A DNA stretch of 64,000 nucleotides from the NCBI GenBank assembly GCA_016177795.1, contig JACOUM010000007.1, forward strand, positions 62,001 through 126,000, given 5' to 3'. The notes below the pieces were generated by a model. It was given only the letters and a program-made list of their open reading frames with translations, was not told where the DNA came from and searched no databases. Below are positions 27,651 through 40,992 of the stretch, piece by piece. A program made the translations under genes and the position numbers. Source of the DNA: Nitrosomonadales bacterium (GTDB lineage: Bacteria; Pseudomonadota; Gammaproteobacteria; Burkholderiales; Gallionellaceae). Within the stretch, counting starts at the first letter, position 1. Each line of letters begins with the position of its first letter.

Positions 27651-28537
27651 CAGAAAAAATATTTCGCAGCGGCTACATCGCCATCGTCGGGCGCCCCAAC
27701 GTGGGCAAGTCCACTTTGCTCAACCACCTGATCGGCCAGAAGGTCAGCATCACCTCGCGCAAGGCGCAGACCACGCGCCATCGCATCCACGGCATTCTCA
27801 CCGACGAGCATGCGCAATATGTCTTCGTCGACACGCCGGGCTTCCAGACCAAACACCTGAATGCGCTGAACCGCGGCATGAACCGCGTCGTCACCAGCAG
27901 CCTGCGCGACGTGCAGGTAGTGGTATTCGTGATCGAGGCACTGCGCTATGACGAGCGCGACCGCGAGGTGCTCAAGCTGTTGCCGGACAATCGCCCGGTG
28001 TTGCTGGTGATCAACAAGATCGACGAAGTGGCCGACAAGGGTCAATTGTTCTCGTTCGCCGAGCGTGTTGCGGCAGATTTCAAGTTTACCGAGATCATCC
28101 CGGTCAGCGCCAAGCAGGACAGCAAGCTGGATGAATTGCGCGAGGCGTTGCGCCGCCACCTGCCGCCGGGCGAGCTGATCTACGGTGAGGACGACATCAC
28201 CGACCGCAGCGAACGTTTTCTGGCGGCGGAGATGCTGCGTGAGAAAGTGTTCCGCTTTACCGGTGAAGAGCTGCCGTATTCGGTCAGCGTGGTGATCGAA
28301 CAATTCAAGCTGGAAGGCAAGCTGCGCCGCATCCACGCCGCGATTCTGGTGGACAAGGAAGCGCACAAGGCGATGCTGATCGGCAAGAAGGGTGAGAAGC
28401 TGAAAGAGATCGCCACGCAGGCGCGCCTCGACATGGAAAAGCTGTTCGACGGCAAGGTGTTCCTCGAAGTATTCGTCAAGGTGCGCAGCGGCTGGGCCGA
28501 CGACGAACGCGTGCTGCGCTCGCTGGGCTACGAATGA
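27647..28537 (+). CDS. era: GTPase Era
   Basis: Essential GTPase for 16S rRNA maturation and 30S assembly, 296 residues. Motifs are GRPNVGKST (G1), the TTRHRI effector region, DTPGFQ (G3) and NKID (G4). The C-terminal KH domain has [13 protein letters not shown]. The start overlaps the rnc stop, which suggests translational coupling; the frame open from 27545 is shadow within rnc. Confidence 0.97.
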   Translation: MTEKIFRSGYIAIVGRPNVGKSTLLNHLIGQKVSITSRKAQTTRHRIHGILTDEHAQYVFVDTPGFQTKHLNALNRGMNRVVTSSLRDVQVVVFVIEALRYDERDREVLKLLPDNRPVLLVINKIDEVADKGQLFSFAERVAADFKFTEIIPVSAKQDSKLDELREALRRHLPPGELIYGEDDITDRSERFLAAEMLREKVFRFTGEELPYSVSVVIEQFKLEGKLRRIHAAILVDKEAHKAMLIGKKGEKLKEIATQARLDMEKLFDGKVFLEVFVKVRSGWADDERVLRSLGYE

Positions 28538-29262
28538 CCGCAGCGAGCCGGAACAGACAGCAGGACGAACCGGCCTTCGTGCTGCACAGTTACCCGTTTC
28601 GCGAAACCAGCCTGATCCTCGACGTGTTCAGCCGCCGGCATGGCCGACTGGCGATCATGGCGCGCGGCGCACGGCGCCCGAGATCGGCCTTGCGCGGCGT
28701 GCTGATGAATTTCCAGCCGCTGCTGCTCTCCTGGTTCGGCAAAGGCGAGGTGCGCACGCTGCACAGTGCGGAATGGCAGGGTGGCCAGCCTTACCTGCAG
28801 GGCACGGCGCTGATGTGCGGTTTTTATCTGAACGAACTGATGCTCAACCTGCTGGCGCGTGACGATCCACATGAACAACTGTTCGACTACTACCGCGCGA
28901 CCCTGCATCGCCTGGCACATGAGATCGATCACGCCGCCACCTTGCGCTGCTTCGAGAAACGCCTGTTGCAGGAACTGGGCTACGCGCTGGCGCTGGAACG
29001 CGAGGCCGGCACGGACAAACCGGTCCGTGCCGGAGCCTGCTATCGTTATGCCGTTGAGCGCGGGGCGTTGCCGGATGACGGCAGCATCCAGACGGGTTTG
29101 CCGGTACTGGGCAAAACCCTGCTCGACATGGCGGCGGACGACTATGCCGACCCGGTCACCGCGCAGCAGAGCAAACATCTGATGCGCATGTTGCTGAACC
29201 ACCATCTCGGCGGCAAGGCACTGCATACGCGCGAACTGATCAGGGAATTACAAAAGCCGTAA
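28534..29262 (+). CDS. recO: DNA repair protein RecO
   Basis: RecF-pathway mediator that loads RecA on SSB-coated DNA, 242 residues. The N-terminal OB fold ([33 protein letters not shown]) and the helical C-terminal domain ([15 protein letters not shown]) are typical. The zinc cysteines of some RecO proteins are absent, as in other betaproteobacteria. It overlaps era by ATGA. Confidence 0.94.
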   Translation: MTAASRNRQQDEPAFVLHSYPFRETSLILDVFSRRHGRLAIMARGARRPRSALRGVLMNFQPLLLSWFGKGEVRTLHSAEWQGGQPYLQGTALMCGFYLNELMLNLLARDDPHEQLFDYYRATLHRLAHEIDHAATLRCFEKRLLQELGYALALEREAGTDKPVRAGACYRYAVERGALPDDGSIQTGLPVLGKTLLDMAADDYADPVTAQQSKHLMRMLLNHHLGGKALHTRELIRELQKP

Positions 29263-29291
29263 GGCGTTCGCCATCCCTGGCAACACGGCTA

Positions 29292-29891
29292 CTACCGTTT
29301 CTTTACAAGGAAATCCACTATCGTTTTGTTGTCGGCATCGCTCATCACTTCCCTGCCCTGTTTCTTTCTGTAAGCATTCATGCGGTCGACAATCAGGTGC
29401 CATTCTTTTGCAGAAAGCTGGGTAGCTCCTTTTGCGGGGAACTGGATGGGGTCAGGTACGGCGTGGCATGCCGAGCAGAACCAGGCAACCTTGAATCCTT
29501 CTGGCTCTGTAAGCAATGGCGCATATTCAGCAAGACCGATAAATCCCATCTTCTGCAGGTAGGAAACAATCTCCCGTTTTTCATTCTCGGCCGGCATTTT
29601 GATGCCAGGGACAGTTCCTGCCAGAAGTTTGACGTGATCCATCATCTTTTCAAACCGCATAGCCCAGTCGCTTGTTGAATGCATTCTGGGGCTCGGAAGA
29701 CTGTGGCACCTGCTGCAATACGAGGCAAAGAGCTTGGCGCCTTTACTCTTGGCATCGGGCAGCGTATCCGCCGTCAAGCCCCCCGGTATAGCAACCTGTT
29801 TTATGTTCTCATCCCACGCAACAGCCGTGCCGCAAGCAAAAAAAAGCAATGCAGCCGCAACCGTTAACTGACGCAAATAAACTGGATTCAT
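29292..29891 (-). CDS. Periplasmic diheme c-type cytochrome
   Basis: The 199-residue protein has a signal peptide (likely cleavage after GTAVA) and two heme c sites: C59-SR-C62-H63 and C139-SA-C142-H143. Both are followed by similar spacing, suggesting an internal duplication of a mono-heme unit. C20 lies in a poor lipobox, so a lipoprotein is possible but less likely. It is read against recO and pdxJ, which usually adjoin, so it looks like an inserted gene. An electron-transfer role is inferred from heme content; the partner is unknown. Confidence 0.85.
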   Translation of the reverse strand: MNPVYLRQLTVAAALLFFACGTAVAWDENIKQVAIPGGLTADTLPDAKSKGAKLFASYCSRCHSLPSPRMHSTSDWAMRFEKMMDHVKLLAGTVPGIKMPAENEKREIVSYLQKMGFIGLAEYAPLLTEPEGFKVAWFCSACHAVPDPIQFPAKGATQLSAKEWHLIVDRMNAYRKKQGREVMSDADNKTIVDFLVKKR

Positions 29892-30167
29892 GTCACACCC
29901 CCTTGCTTGGAATTAAAAATCAGAAAATACCCGGCATCAAGTTTTGTCACACTTTTACTGCCATTGCCGCATATCGAAAAAAGGGAGACGGATTATTCAC
30001 CACCCATATTCCCGATAAGCGGGACAATGACCCATTCCTACCCCGTAAGGTCGAATCCATCTTAATCGTGTTTGCCGAGATAATCAAACTGCCGCTGCAG
30101 CGTGTTGCATCCCGATTAAGCCTCTGTTACGTTGCGCCCTTGTTTGGACAGCTATTGGACTCAAGAA

Positions 30168-30887
30168 ATGATTAAGCTCGGACTGAATATCGACCACGTC
30201 GCCACTTTGCGCCAGGCGCGCGGGGCGCGCTATCCCAACGTGGTGCGCGCCGCGCTGATCTGCGAAGAAGCGGGCGCCGACGTCATCACCCTGCACCTGC
30301 GCGAAGATCGCCGCCATATCCAGGATGCGGATGTTGAGATTCTGCGCGGCATGCTGCAGACGCGCATGAACCTCGAATGCGCCGTGACTGATGAGATGAT
30401 CGCGAATGCCCTGCGCATCAAGCCGCATGATTTATGCCTGGTGCCGGAGCGGCGCGAGGAACTGACCACCGAAGGCGGGCTGGACGTGGTGCGCTATTTC
30501 GATGCCGTCAAGGCGGTCAGCGAACGCTGCGCCGCGGCGGGCATCCGCGTGTCGCTGTTCATCGATCCCGATCCGAAGCAGGTTGATGCGGCGCGGCGCA
30601 CCGGCGCGCCGGTGGTTGAACTGCATACCGGCAAATACGCCGATGCAGACAGCGTGCCAGCGCGCGCACATGAACTGGAGCGCATCCGATTTGCGACAGA
30701 ACACGCCCATGCGCAAGGTCTGCAAGTGAATGCCGGACACGGCCTGCACTACCACAACGTGCAGCCCATCGTCGCGATTCCCAATATCGTCGAACTGAAC
30801 ATCGGCCATGCCATCATCGCGGAATCGTTATTCATCGGACTGGATGCGGCGGTGCGAAAAATGAAGGCGCTGCTCACCCAAACATGA
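30168..30887 (+). CDS. pdxJ: Pyridoxine 5'-phosphate synthase
   Basis: Last step of DXP-dependent vitamin B6 synthesis, condensing 3-amino-1-hydroxyacetone phosphate with deoxyxylulose phosphate. The 239-residue TIM barrel shows [39 protein letters not shown] and [17 protein letters not shown] 30168 is the family start; the gap 29892-30167 shows no clear promoter or hairpin with a T tract. acpS overlaps its stop by ATGA. Confidence 0.97.
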   Translation: MIKLGLNIDHVATLRQARGARYPNVVRAALICEEAGADVITLHLREDRRHIQDADVEILRGMLQTRMNLECAVTDEMIANALRIKPHDLCLVPERREELTTEGGLDVVRYFDAVKAVSERCAAAGIRVSLFIDPDPKQVDAARRTGAPVVELHTGKYADADSVPARAHELERIRFATEHAHAQGLQVNAGHGLHYHNVQPIVAIPNIVELNIGHAIIAESLFIGLDAAVRKMKALLTQT

Positions 30888-31276
30888 TATTCGGAATCGG
30901 CACCGACATCGTCGAGGTCCCCCGCATCGAAGCGCTGTGGGCACGATACGGCGAACGTTTCGCGGCGCGCGTGCTGAGCGAACGCGAGTTGGCGGAATAC
31001 CAGGCCAGCCCGAACATCCCGCGCCTGCTCGCCAAGCGTTTCGCCGCCAAGGAAGCGTTCGCCAAGGCGGCCGGCAGCGGCATGCGCCACCCGGTCAATT
31101 TCCAGCGCATTGGCATTACCCATGACGGCCTCGGCAAACCGGTGTTGCTGTTTGACGACGTGCTACGCGGCTATCTTGCCCAACTCGGAATCACCGGGCA
31201 CCACCTTTCCATCAGCGACGAACGCGGCTTGGTCGTCGCCTTCGTGGTGCTGGAGACTACCTCTATCCGCGGCTGA
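30884..31276 (+). CDS. acpS: Holo-[acyl-carrier-protein] synthase
   Basis: Transfers 4'-phosphopantetheine from CoA to apo-ACP, 130 residues. It has the magnesium-binding [13 protein letters not shown] and the conserved [12 protein letters not shown] with downstream GMRHP. The gene overlaps pdxJ at the start and converges on the slipin gene, sharing 14 bp of 3' ends. Confidence 0.96.
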   Translation: MIFGIGTDIVEVPRIEALWARYGERFAARVLSERELAEYQASPNIPRLLAKRFAAKEAFAKAAGSGMRHPVNFQRIGITHDGLGKPVLLFDDVLRGYLAQLGITGHHLSISDERGLVVAFVVLETTSIRG

Positions 31277-32018
31277 ATTTGCCCAGTGATTCGATCCATT
31301 CCGTCGGCAGCGGAAAAACGATGGTGTTGCTCTTGTCGCCGGCGATCGCGTTAAGGGTCTGCAGATAGCGCAGTTGCATGGCCTGTGGCGATTGCGCCAG
31401 CACCTGCGCGGCCTGCAGCAGTTTTTCGGAAGCCTGCAACTCGCCTTCTGCATGGATCACCTTGGCGCGCCGCTCGCGTTCTGCCTCGGCCTGGCGGGCA
31501 ATGGCACGCACCATCGATTCGTCGATGTCCACGTGCTTGATCTCCACATTGGCCACCTTGACCCCCCAGGCGTCGGTCTGAGCGTCGAGTATCTGCTGGA
31601 TATCGATGTTCAGACGCTCGCGTTCGGCCAGCATGTCGTCCAGCTCGTGCTTGCCCAACACCGAGCGCAGCGTGGTCTGCGCCAGCTGCGAGATCGCCTC
31701 GATGAAGTTCTCCACCTGGATGATGGCTTTCTGCGGGTCGACGACGCGGAAGTACACCACCGCGTTCACCTTCACCGACACGTTGTCGCGCGAAATCACG
31801 TCCTGGCTGGGCACGTCCATCACGATCACGCGCAGGTCTACCCGCACCATCTGCTGGACCCCCGGCACGACGATGATGAGTCCCGGCCCTTTCACTTTCC
31901 AGAAACGCCCGAGCATGAAAATTACGCCGCGTTCATATTCGCGCAGGATGCGTAAACTCGATATCGCCAGTGCGACGATGAGCAGCAGGGCGCTGCTCCA
32001 GCCGAAATCCCAGATCAT
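31263..32018 (-). CDS. Slipin/stomatin-like SPFH membrane protein
   Basis: The 251-residue protein has one N-terminal membrane segment (about 5-22), then the SPFH domain ([53 protein letters not shown]) and a helical C-terminal oligomerisation region rich in A, E and Q. It forms large membrane ring assemblies in relatives. It overlaps the NfeD gene upstream by ATGA; this slipin-NfeD pair is a conserved operon. Confidence 0.93.
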   Translation of the reverse strand: MIWDFGWSSALLLIVALAISSLRILREYERGVIFMLGRFWKVKGPGLIIVVPGVQQMVRVDLRVIVMDVPSQDVISRDNVSVKVNAVVYFRVVDPQKAIIQVENFIEAISQLAQTTLRSVLGKHELDDMLAERERLNIDIQQILDAQTDAWGVKVANVEIKHVDIDESMVRAIARQAEAERERRAKVIHAEGELQASEKLLQAAQVLAQSPQAMQLRYLQTLNAIAGDKSNTIVFPLPTEWIESLGKFSRG

Positions 32019-33364
32019 GATTGTTCTCCTTTCCGTTCCGGTTGAATTACCAGGGTAAGCCCGTCCACTGCCACTATCCTGGCGCGCTCGCCGCGTGTCA
32101 GGGCAGTCTCGCTGCGCGCATGCCAGCGTTCGCCGAATGCCTGCACCCAGCCTTCGCGCTCGAAATCATCCAGTGCTACCGCCGTGCCGCCAATCATCGC
32201 CTCAGTGCCGCTGACTGCCGGCCGCTGCCTTGCGCGCAACGCAAAGGCGCCGATGCCGGCCAGTATCAGGGCACTGGCCGCTGCCAGCGGCAGGACAAAG
32301 GCGAGTGAAATTTCCAGGCCGGGAATCTCTGCGTCAATCAGCATCAGCGCGCCGGCGACGAAGGCGACAACACCACCGAACCCCAGTACGCCGAAACTGG
32401 GCGTGAAGGCTTCCGCCGCCATCATCGCGATGCCCACCAGCAGGAGCAACGCGCCGGCAGCGTTGATCGGCAGCATGGCAAAACTGTAGAGCGCCAGCAG
32501 CAGGCTGATGGCGCCGATGACGCCGGCTACCCCGAAACCCGGCGTGTAAAACTCGAACAGCAATCCATAGATCCCGAGCATCATCAGGATCAGCGCGATG
32601 TTTGGATCTGCCACCGCAGCCAGTACGCGCTCTTTCCAGTTATGCTCGATGGTGACGATGGCGGCGCCCTCCAGTTCCAGCCGTTGTTCGCCCTGCGCCA
32701 CCTTCACGCTGCGCCCGTCGGCCTGACGCAGCAGGTCGGGCAGATCGGTGGCGACGAAGTCCACCACCTTCAATTTCAGCGCCTCATCGGCTGACAGACT
32801 CTCGGCTTCGCGCACTGCCTTCTCTGCCCATTCGGCGTTACGACCGCGCAGCTGGGCGAGGCTGCGCAAATAGGCAGCGGCATCCTGCATGGCTTTTTTC
32901 TCCATGCTGCTGGCGGCCGGGGCACGTTCTTTTCCGTCGGCAGAGTCGCCCGCTGGCGGCTTGCCGGAATCTCCGCCGATGCCGATAGCCACCGGCGTCG
33001 CGGCGCCCAGATTGGTGCCCGGCGTCATCGCGGCAATGTGGCTGGCGTAAAGGAGATAGGTGCCGGCGCTGGCGGCGCGTGCACCGGATGGCGCGACATA
33101 AGTGGCCACCGGCACGGGTGAGGCGAGGATGCCCTGAATCATCTCGCGCATGGAAGAGTCGAGCCCGCCCGGCGTATTGAGCCTGAGCACCAGCAACTCC
33201 ACCTGCGCCCGCTTCGCCTCATCCTGGGCACGCAGGAAATAGGCGGCGCTGGCCGGGCTGATGGCGCCGTCGATTTCGGCCACCACGACTGTCCTGGCAG
33301 AGGCGGCCAGCGGCAGAATCACCAGCAAGGCCAGCAAGCTGAAATAACCCACGGATCTTTTCAT
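32015..33364 (-). CDS. NfeD-family membrane serine protease (slipin partner, NfeD1b type)
   Basis: The 449-residue protein has a signal peptide, a ClpP-like serine protease domain ([33 protein letters not shown] with the nucleophile serine, then a lysine further on), about four membrane helices (250-380) and a C-terminal OB-fold NfeD domain. Archaeal relatives cleave the stomatin C-terminus. The residue assignment for the Ser/Lys dyad is by family pattern. It begins the leftward NfeD-slipin operon. Confidence 0.92.
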   Translation of the reverse strand: MKRSVGYFSLLALLVILPLAASARTVVVAEIDGAISPASAAYFLRAQDEAKRAQVELLVLRLNTPGGLDSSMREMIQGILASPVPVATYVAPSGARAASAGTYLLYASHIAAMTPGTNLGAATPVAIGIGGDSGKPPAGDSADGKERAPAASSMEKKAMQDAAAYLRSLAQLRGRNAEWAEKAVREAESLSADEALKLKVVDFVATDLPDLLRQADGRSVKVAQGEQRLELEGAAIVTIEHNWKERVLAAVADPNIALILMMLGIYGLLFEFYTPGFGVAGVIGAISLLLALYSFAMLPINAAGALLLLVGIAMMAAEAFTPSFGVLGFGGVVAFVAGALMLIDAEIPGLEISLAFVLPLAAASALILAGIGAFALRARQRPAVSGTEAMIGGTAVALDDFEREGWVQAFGERWHARSETALTRGERARIVAVDGLTLVIQPERKGEQS

Positions 33365-33479
33365 GTATCGCTCCGATGAACGCTACGTGGCTCACTGTAG
33401 TCCGCTAACGCGGCATGGTCAACATTGACACTGTGCGGGTGTTGGCTGACATGCTGCGGCACCCGGTACGCAGATTAAC

Positions 33480-34277
33480 CTACTCGGTACTGTCCAGCTT
33501 CTTGTCGCGCATGTGGAGCATTATTTGCTGTTTTATCTCGCGCAGCCTGGCCTTGATTTTCGCTGCATTCCCGCTGCCCATCCGCATGAGAATTTTCTGG
33601 CCGGCCGAACGCGCCTCAAGCTCAGGGTCGGCAAAGTTATACAGCACATGAGGCTGAACCAGCTTGACCGGCTTTTTGAGGTCAGGCGCCGCCAGCATAT
33701 TGTCGATTGCCACCAGCAGGCGGTCGTTGAAATATTTTTTTGGGTAGCCGAGTTCCTCGTAGGCCTGCTGGAACAGCGGATAGAGCCGGACATAGATTTC
33801 AACCAGCTTCTGCGCATCTATCGCCTCGGCGACTTTTACATGAAGCGCATAACGTGCGGCATTCTTCGGACTGATGGTTTTGTCGTCTTCGGAACCTTCA
33901 GTCAGAAATGCACCGGGCGCCGGGCTGACCGGCGACACATTGAGCGGCACGCGCGCTCGCGGCAGGTTGTCGACAGTGGCAACAATTTTGCGGATGATCC
34001 GCTCGGCATGAAACAGTTTCATCAGCGACTTGTTGCCGACCAGACCCGCAATGGTATCCAGCATGAACTTGTCGCTCTCGGACAATTCCGGCAGCGGGGG
34101 TTGCGCCGGGGCGGTCTCGATGACCTGCTGTACCACCGGCTCGGGTGGTGGCGGAGGGGGCAAAATGGCCTGCACTTGAACCGGCTCGGGTTGCTGCTGT
34201 TGCTGCTGCCAATAGAAATAAGCCGCAATAATGCCGACCACGATGACAACCACAACAACCACGATTCTGTTTTTCAT
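33480..34277 (-). CDS. DUF3014 domain-containing membrane-anchored protein
   Basis: The 265-residue protein has an N-terminal anchor (IVVVVVVIVVGIIAAYFYW), then a low-complexity Q/P stretch (residues 24-60) and the DUF3014 domain from about 65 to the end (LSESDKFMLDTIAGLVGN, FHAERIIRKIVATVDNLPR, YVRLYPLFQQAYEELGYP). No catalytic motif is evident. It stands alone, facing left. Function is unknown. Confidence 0.87.
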   Translation of the reverse strand: MKNRIVVVVVVIVVGIIAAYFYWQQQQQQPEPVQVQAILPPPPPPEPVVQQVIETAPAQPPLPELSESDKFMLDTIAGLVGNKSLMKLFHAERIIRKIVATVDNLPRARVPLNVSPVSPAPGAFLTEGSEDDKTISPKNAARYALHVKVAEAIDAQKLVEIYVRLYPLFQQAYEELGYPKKYFNDRLLVAIDNMLAAPDLKKPVKLVQPHVLYNFADPELEARSAGQKILMRMGSGNAAKIKARLREIKQQIMLHMRDKKLDSTE

Positions 34278-34768
34278 GGGTAAGCCTCCTGCAATAAGTT
34301 ACACCACTGTCACAGCTTCCGATGCATGCAAAAAGATGTCGGGCTCCAGTTATTCAGAATGAGCGCGGCAGCTGGGCATGGCTCATGTTATCAAAAATAA
34401 CCCGGGCCTGACACCTTTACCCGCTCAAAGAAACGCCGCCCCGGTTTGCCGCCGCTACTCGGCGGCGCACAGGGGAAACGGGTACTTCGTGGGTTGGGGT
34501 GAGCAGAAAACCGTGGTCCCCTATTGATCCGTTGATCTGCACCTTAAATGGATCTGCATACCTTCAAATGTGTCCTGAAAAGCCGGGTTAGCTCAGACCA
34601 CGGTTTATGTCAGACTATCTCCCATCCCAGCCCGCAGTGTTCCAGCATTCCTGCCAAAAAACAATATGCCGTTCGGCCTATTCTTCATCGAGGCCATCAG
34701 CGCGGATTTTCCGGTAAAGGCCTTATAATCCGCCGCGTCGTTGTACATTAACCAATCGGGGAGTGTTT
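34278..34768. other. Intergenic region between DUF3014 gene and nagZ
   Basis: No convincing coding frame in 490 bp. It contains a 7-bp GC hairpin (GCCGCCG 34448-34454, CGGCGGC 34460-34466), an 11-bp inverted repeat (separate entry), and TATAAT at 34724-34729, a likely -10 box for nagZ without a good -35. The sequence GCCGGGTTAGCTCAG near 34582-34596 resembles a tRNA 5' end, but no tRNA can be folded. Confidence 0.5.
34508..34606. repeat. 99-bp segment bounded by 11-bp perfect inverted repeats
   Basis: AAACCGTGGTC at 34508-34518 is exactly repeated in inverse as GACCACGGTTT at 34596-34606. The 77 bp between them have no frame of note. It could be a MITE-like remnant or the base of an RNA stem. 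No target-site duplication is obvious. Confidence 0.45.
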
Positions 34769-35818
34769 ATGGGCTTGGGGCCGGTGATGCTGGATGTGCT
34801 GGGTACGCAACTCACACCGGAGGACGAGGCGCGGCTGCGCCATCCGCTGGTCGGCGGGGTGATCCTGTTCGCGCGCAACTATGAGTCTCCGGGGCAGTTG
34901 ACCGAACTGACTGCCGCGATCCACGCGCTGCGCGCGCCGCCACTGCTGATTGCGGTGGATCATGAGGGCGGGCGGGTGCAGCGTTTCCGCGAAGGCTTCA
35001 CCAAGATTCCCGCGATGCGCGAGCTCGGCAAAATCTGGGATGACCATCCGCAGCGCGCGCGCCATCTGGCGCAGCAGGCCGGTTATGTGCTGGCGGCGGA
35101 ATTGCGCGCCTGCGGCGTGGATTTCAGTTTTACGCCGGTGCTGGATGTGGACTACGGGCAGAGCAGCGTGATCGGCGACCGCGCGTTTCACAGCGACCCG
35201 CAGGCGATCGCCGAACTGGCGCACAGCCTGTTGCTGGGCTTGAGGCAGGGCGGCATGCATACGGTCGGCAAGCATTTCCCCGGCCATGGTTTCGTGAGCG
35301 CCGATTCGCATCTGGATATTCCGGTGGACGAGCGCGAGTTCGTCGATATCGAGCTGTGCGACTTGGTGCCGTTCCGGCAGATGGTGGATTACGGCCTGAC
35401 CGCGGTGATGCCAGCGCATATCATCTATCCGAAGGTGGACAGCCGCCCGGCGGGATTCTCACCGGTCTGGCTGAAGCATATCCTGCGCGGCCAGCTTGGC
35501 TTCGAGGGCTGCATTTTCAGCGACGACCTGAGCATGGAAGGCGCGACGGTTGCGGGCGATATCGTGCAGCGTGCCGAGGCCGCGCTGAATGCGGGCTGCG
35601 ACATGGTGCTGGTATGCAACAAACCGGAATCGGCGGACGAATTGCTGCAAGGGCTGCATTGGGAAATGCCCGCTACCAGCAAGGCGCGTCTCGCGCAGAT
35701 GCGCGGCAGGGCGCATCCCGAATCGCTGACTCATCTGCATGAGCAGCATCACTTCCTCAAGGCACTGGGCGAAGTTGCCGCCATCGGCATCGGCAATGCG
35801 GAATTGCCGCTGGCCTGA
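34769..35818 (+). CDS. nagZ: Beta-N-acetylhexosaminidase NagZ
   Basis: Cytoplasmic peptidoglycan-recycling enzyme that releases GlcNAc from anhydro-muropeptides, 349 residues. The GH3 motif [16 protein letters not shown] carries the catalytic histidine loop, [10 protein letters not shown] holds the aspartate nucleophile, and [17 protein letters not shown] [12 protein letters not shown] contacts the sugar. GGGGAG at 34758-34763 is 5 nt before ATG 34769, which beats the in-frame GTG at 34763. Confidence 0.96.
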   Translation: MGLGPVMLDVLGTQLTPEDEARLRHPLVGGVILFARNYESPGQLTELTAAIHALRAPPLLIAVDHEGGRVQRFREGFTKIPAMRELGKIWDDHPQRARHLAQQAGYVLAAELRACGVDFSFTPVLDVDYGQSSVIGDRAFHSDPQAIAELAHSLLLGLRQGGMHTVGKHFPGHGFVSADSHLDIPVDEREFVDIELCDLVPFRQMVDYGLTAVMPAHIIYPKVDSRPAGFSPVWLKHILRGQLGFEGCIFSDDLSMEGATVAGDIVQRAEAALNAGCDMVLVCNKPESADELLQGLHWEMPATSKARLAQMRGRAHPESLTHLHEQHHFLKALGEVAAIGIGNAELPLA

Positions 35819-35892
35819 CTTTGCTATTTGCCACCCCCCTTGAGATAATCCCCGCATGGGATTTTCGCGCCGCGCGCATTTGGGTGTAGAGC

Positions 35893-39157
<3,265 letters not shown>

Positions 39158-39238
39158 GACATTTGTCCGCAGATTAGGCTGTGGCAGGTTCAACAGCGGA
39201 AAAGATGCCGGGACTCGCAGCGATACCCCGTACTGCCT

Positions 39239-40585
39239 TTACTCCCCTCCCGCCTCTTTCACTTCGGTGCGCGCCCAGCCTTGCGCAAAGGTGATGCGCA
39301 GTTCCGCACCGGCAACCAGACCGCTTGCATCAGACACCACGCGCCCACTGGCATCCTGCACCATGCTGTAGCCGCGCGCCAGCACTTGCCTGGGATCAAG
39401 CAGGGCAAGGTGCTGCGCGATGTTTTCCGCCTGTGCTGCGCGCTGCGCATGCAGTGTGCGCATCGCGTTGGCCAGACGCGCCGCGAGGACGGTTTGCCTG
39501 TCTTGCAGCCGGGCGAAATCACCGCTCGCGGCATGCAGTCGCTGCGCCAGCGATTGCCACTGCCAATTGTGGTGCTGTTTGCGGTAGGCGTAGGCGCGCC
39601 GCATGCGTTGGCGCAATTGCTCCAGCCGTTGTGCCTGACGTTGCATCTGCTGCGCGGGGTGCACCAGACGGCGTTGCAGATAGTCCTGCGTTTGTATGGC
39701 ATTTTGCAAGCGGTTGCGCTGCGCGCGCCGCAGGTGTTGGGCAAGGTCACGCAGGGTGCGCAGCAGTGCCTGGCGGTCCGGCACGACGCGCTGCGCCGCC
39801 GCGGTCGGCGTCGGGGCGCGCTCGTCGGCGACGAAATCGGCGATGGTGAAGTCGGTTTCGTGTCCCACACCGCTGACAACGGGAATGGTGCTGGCGGCAA
39901 TGGCGCGCGCCACGACTTCCTCGTTGAACGCCCACAGGTCTTCGATGCTGCCGCCGCCGCGGCAGACTATCAGCACGTCACATTCCGCACGCTGGCCGGC
40001 GGTGCGGATCGCGGCCGCGATCTGTTCCGCGCTGCCGGCACCCTGCACCGGGGTCGGATACAGCACCACCGGCACGCCCGGCAGGCGCAACCGCAAGGTG
40101 GTAAGCACGTCGCGCAGCGCGGCGGCCTGTAAAGAAGTGACAATGCCGATTCGCTTGGGATAGGACGGTAGCGGGCGTTTACTCGCCGCATCAAACAGAC
40201 CCTCGCTCTCCAGCTTCAATTTGAGTTGCGCGAAGCGTTCGTACAACACGCCCAGCCCGGCCGGCCGTATCTGCTCGACAGTGAGCTGAAAGTCGCCGCG
40301 CTGCTCATACAGCGTAACGACAGCCAGCACTTCCACCTGCTGGCCATTGGCGACCGAAGCGCCCAACAACTGATTCTTGTGCCGGAACATGACGCAGCGC
40401 ACCTGCGCCTGATCATCTTTCAGTGAAAAATAGAAATGGCCGGAAGCTGCCTTCACCAGATTGGAAATTTCCCCGCGCACCCACAGCAACGGGACAGCGC
40501 TTTCCAGCAACTGCTTGATTGCAAAGTTGAGTTCCGCGACGCGCAAGACGCGGTTTTTTTCTTCAAAAAATAGGCCGAAAGACAT
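39239..40585 (-). CDS. xseA: Exodeoxyribonuclease VII large subunit
   Basis: Catalytic subunit of the single-strand exonuclease ExoVII, 448 residues. The N-terminal OB fold (LLWVRGEISNLVKAASGHFYF) is followed by the conserved catalytic core (YPKRIGIVTSLQAAALRD, CRGGGSIEDLWAFNEE, SGVGHETDFTIADF), a long coiled coil (about 270-390) and a C-terminal swivel. ATG 40585 (MSFGLFFEEK) is preferred over a TTG at 40615. The small subunit xseB is not in view. Confidence 0.96.
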   Translation of the reverse strand: MSFGLFFEEKNRVLRVAELNFAIKQLLESAVPLLWVRGEISNLVKAASGHFYFSLKDDQAQVRCVMFRHKNQLLGASVANGQQVEVLAVVTLYEQRGDFQLTVEQIRPAGLGVLYERFAQLKLKLESEGLFDAASKRPLPSYPKRIGIVTSLQAAALRDVLTTLRLRLPGVPVVLYPTPVQGAGSAEQIAAAIRTAGQRAECDVLIVCRGGGSIEDLWAFNEEVVARAIAASTIPVVSGVGHETDFTIADFVADERAPTPTAAAQRVVPDRQALLRTLRDLAQHLRRAQRNRLQNAIQTQDYLQRRLVHPAQQMQRQAQRLEQLRQRMRRAYAYRKQHHNWQWQSLAQRLHAASGDFARLQDRQTVLAARLANAMRTLHAQRAAQAENIAQHLALLDPRQVLARGYSMVQDASGRVVSDASGLVAGAELRITFAQGWARTEVKEAGGE

Positions 40586-40992
40586 ATTGACAACTCGAAA
40601 CAATTCACAAATCAAGAGAATTCGCCGTTTTTCGCCATAACACCCGCAACAAAACTGCTAACTTACGGTAACAGATTGTTTTCAATCGGTATTTTCATTA
40701 TATAAAAAATAGGCAAAGTAAGAAAAACCCTTATGCAACGCCAAGTTAAAGGGTGACTGTCGGCAATCACTCACAAAGTTATCCACAGATTTTGTGGGTA
40801 AACGGAAATACTCTTTTCAAATGGCAGGTTAGCAAAATTCTGCTGAAGCAAACCCTGAGAAATGTTGCTCAACTGAGTGTGACACGCTACAGTTGCGCCC
40901 TCGGAATCCCTGGGTAAATCATACATGGTCGCGGCGTTCATAGAGACTTTTCCGGGGGCTCTTTTCAATTTAAGCACATCTGGAGAATCCGC
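40586..40992. other. AT-rich intergenic region between xseA and exbB
   Basis: About 400 bp between divergent genes, visibly AT-rich from 40660 to 40830. It contains a consensus DnaA box in a dyad (separate entry) but no coding frame that resembles a protein. It probably carries promoters for both genes; I could not fix a convincing -35/-10 pair. Confidence 0.5.
40779..40801. promoter_or_regulatory. Candidate DnaA-box dyad
   Basis: TTATCCACA (40779-40787) is an exact E. coli-type DnaA box. After a 5-nt spacer, TGTGGGTAA (40793-40801) is the reverse complement of TTACCCACA, one base off the first box. Two inverted boxes in AT-rich DNA could bind DnaA for regulation or titration. No further boxes were seen nearby, so this is not proposed as the origin. 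Confidence 0.4.

Noticed and set aside
34582-34625. tRNA-like 5' sequence GCCGGGTTAGCTCAG
   Set aside because: Only the acceptor and D-arm start look like a tRNA. No anticodon arm, T arm or matching acceptor 3' strand follows, so it is chance or a short fragment.
40660-40830. AT-rich DNA with DnaA boxes as a replication origin
   Set aside because: Only one perfect and one imperfect box are visible, with no dnaA, dnaN or gidA nearby. A regulatory site is a better reading.
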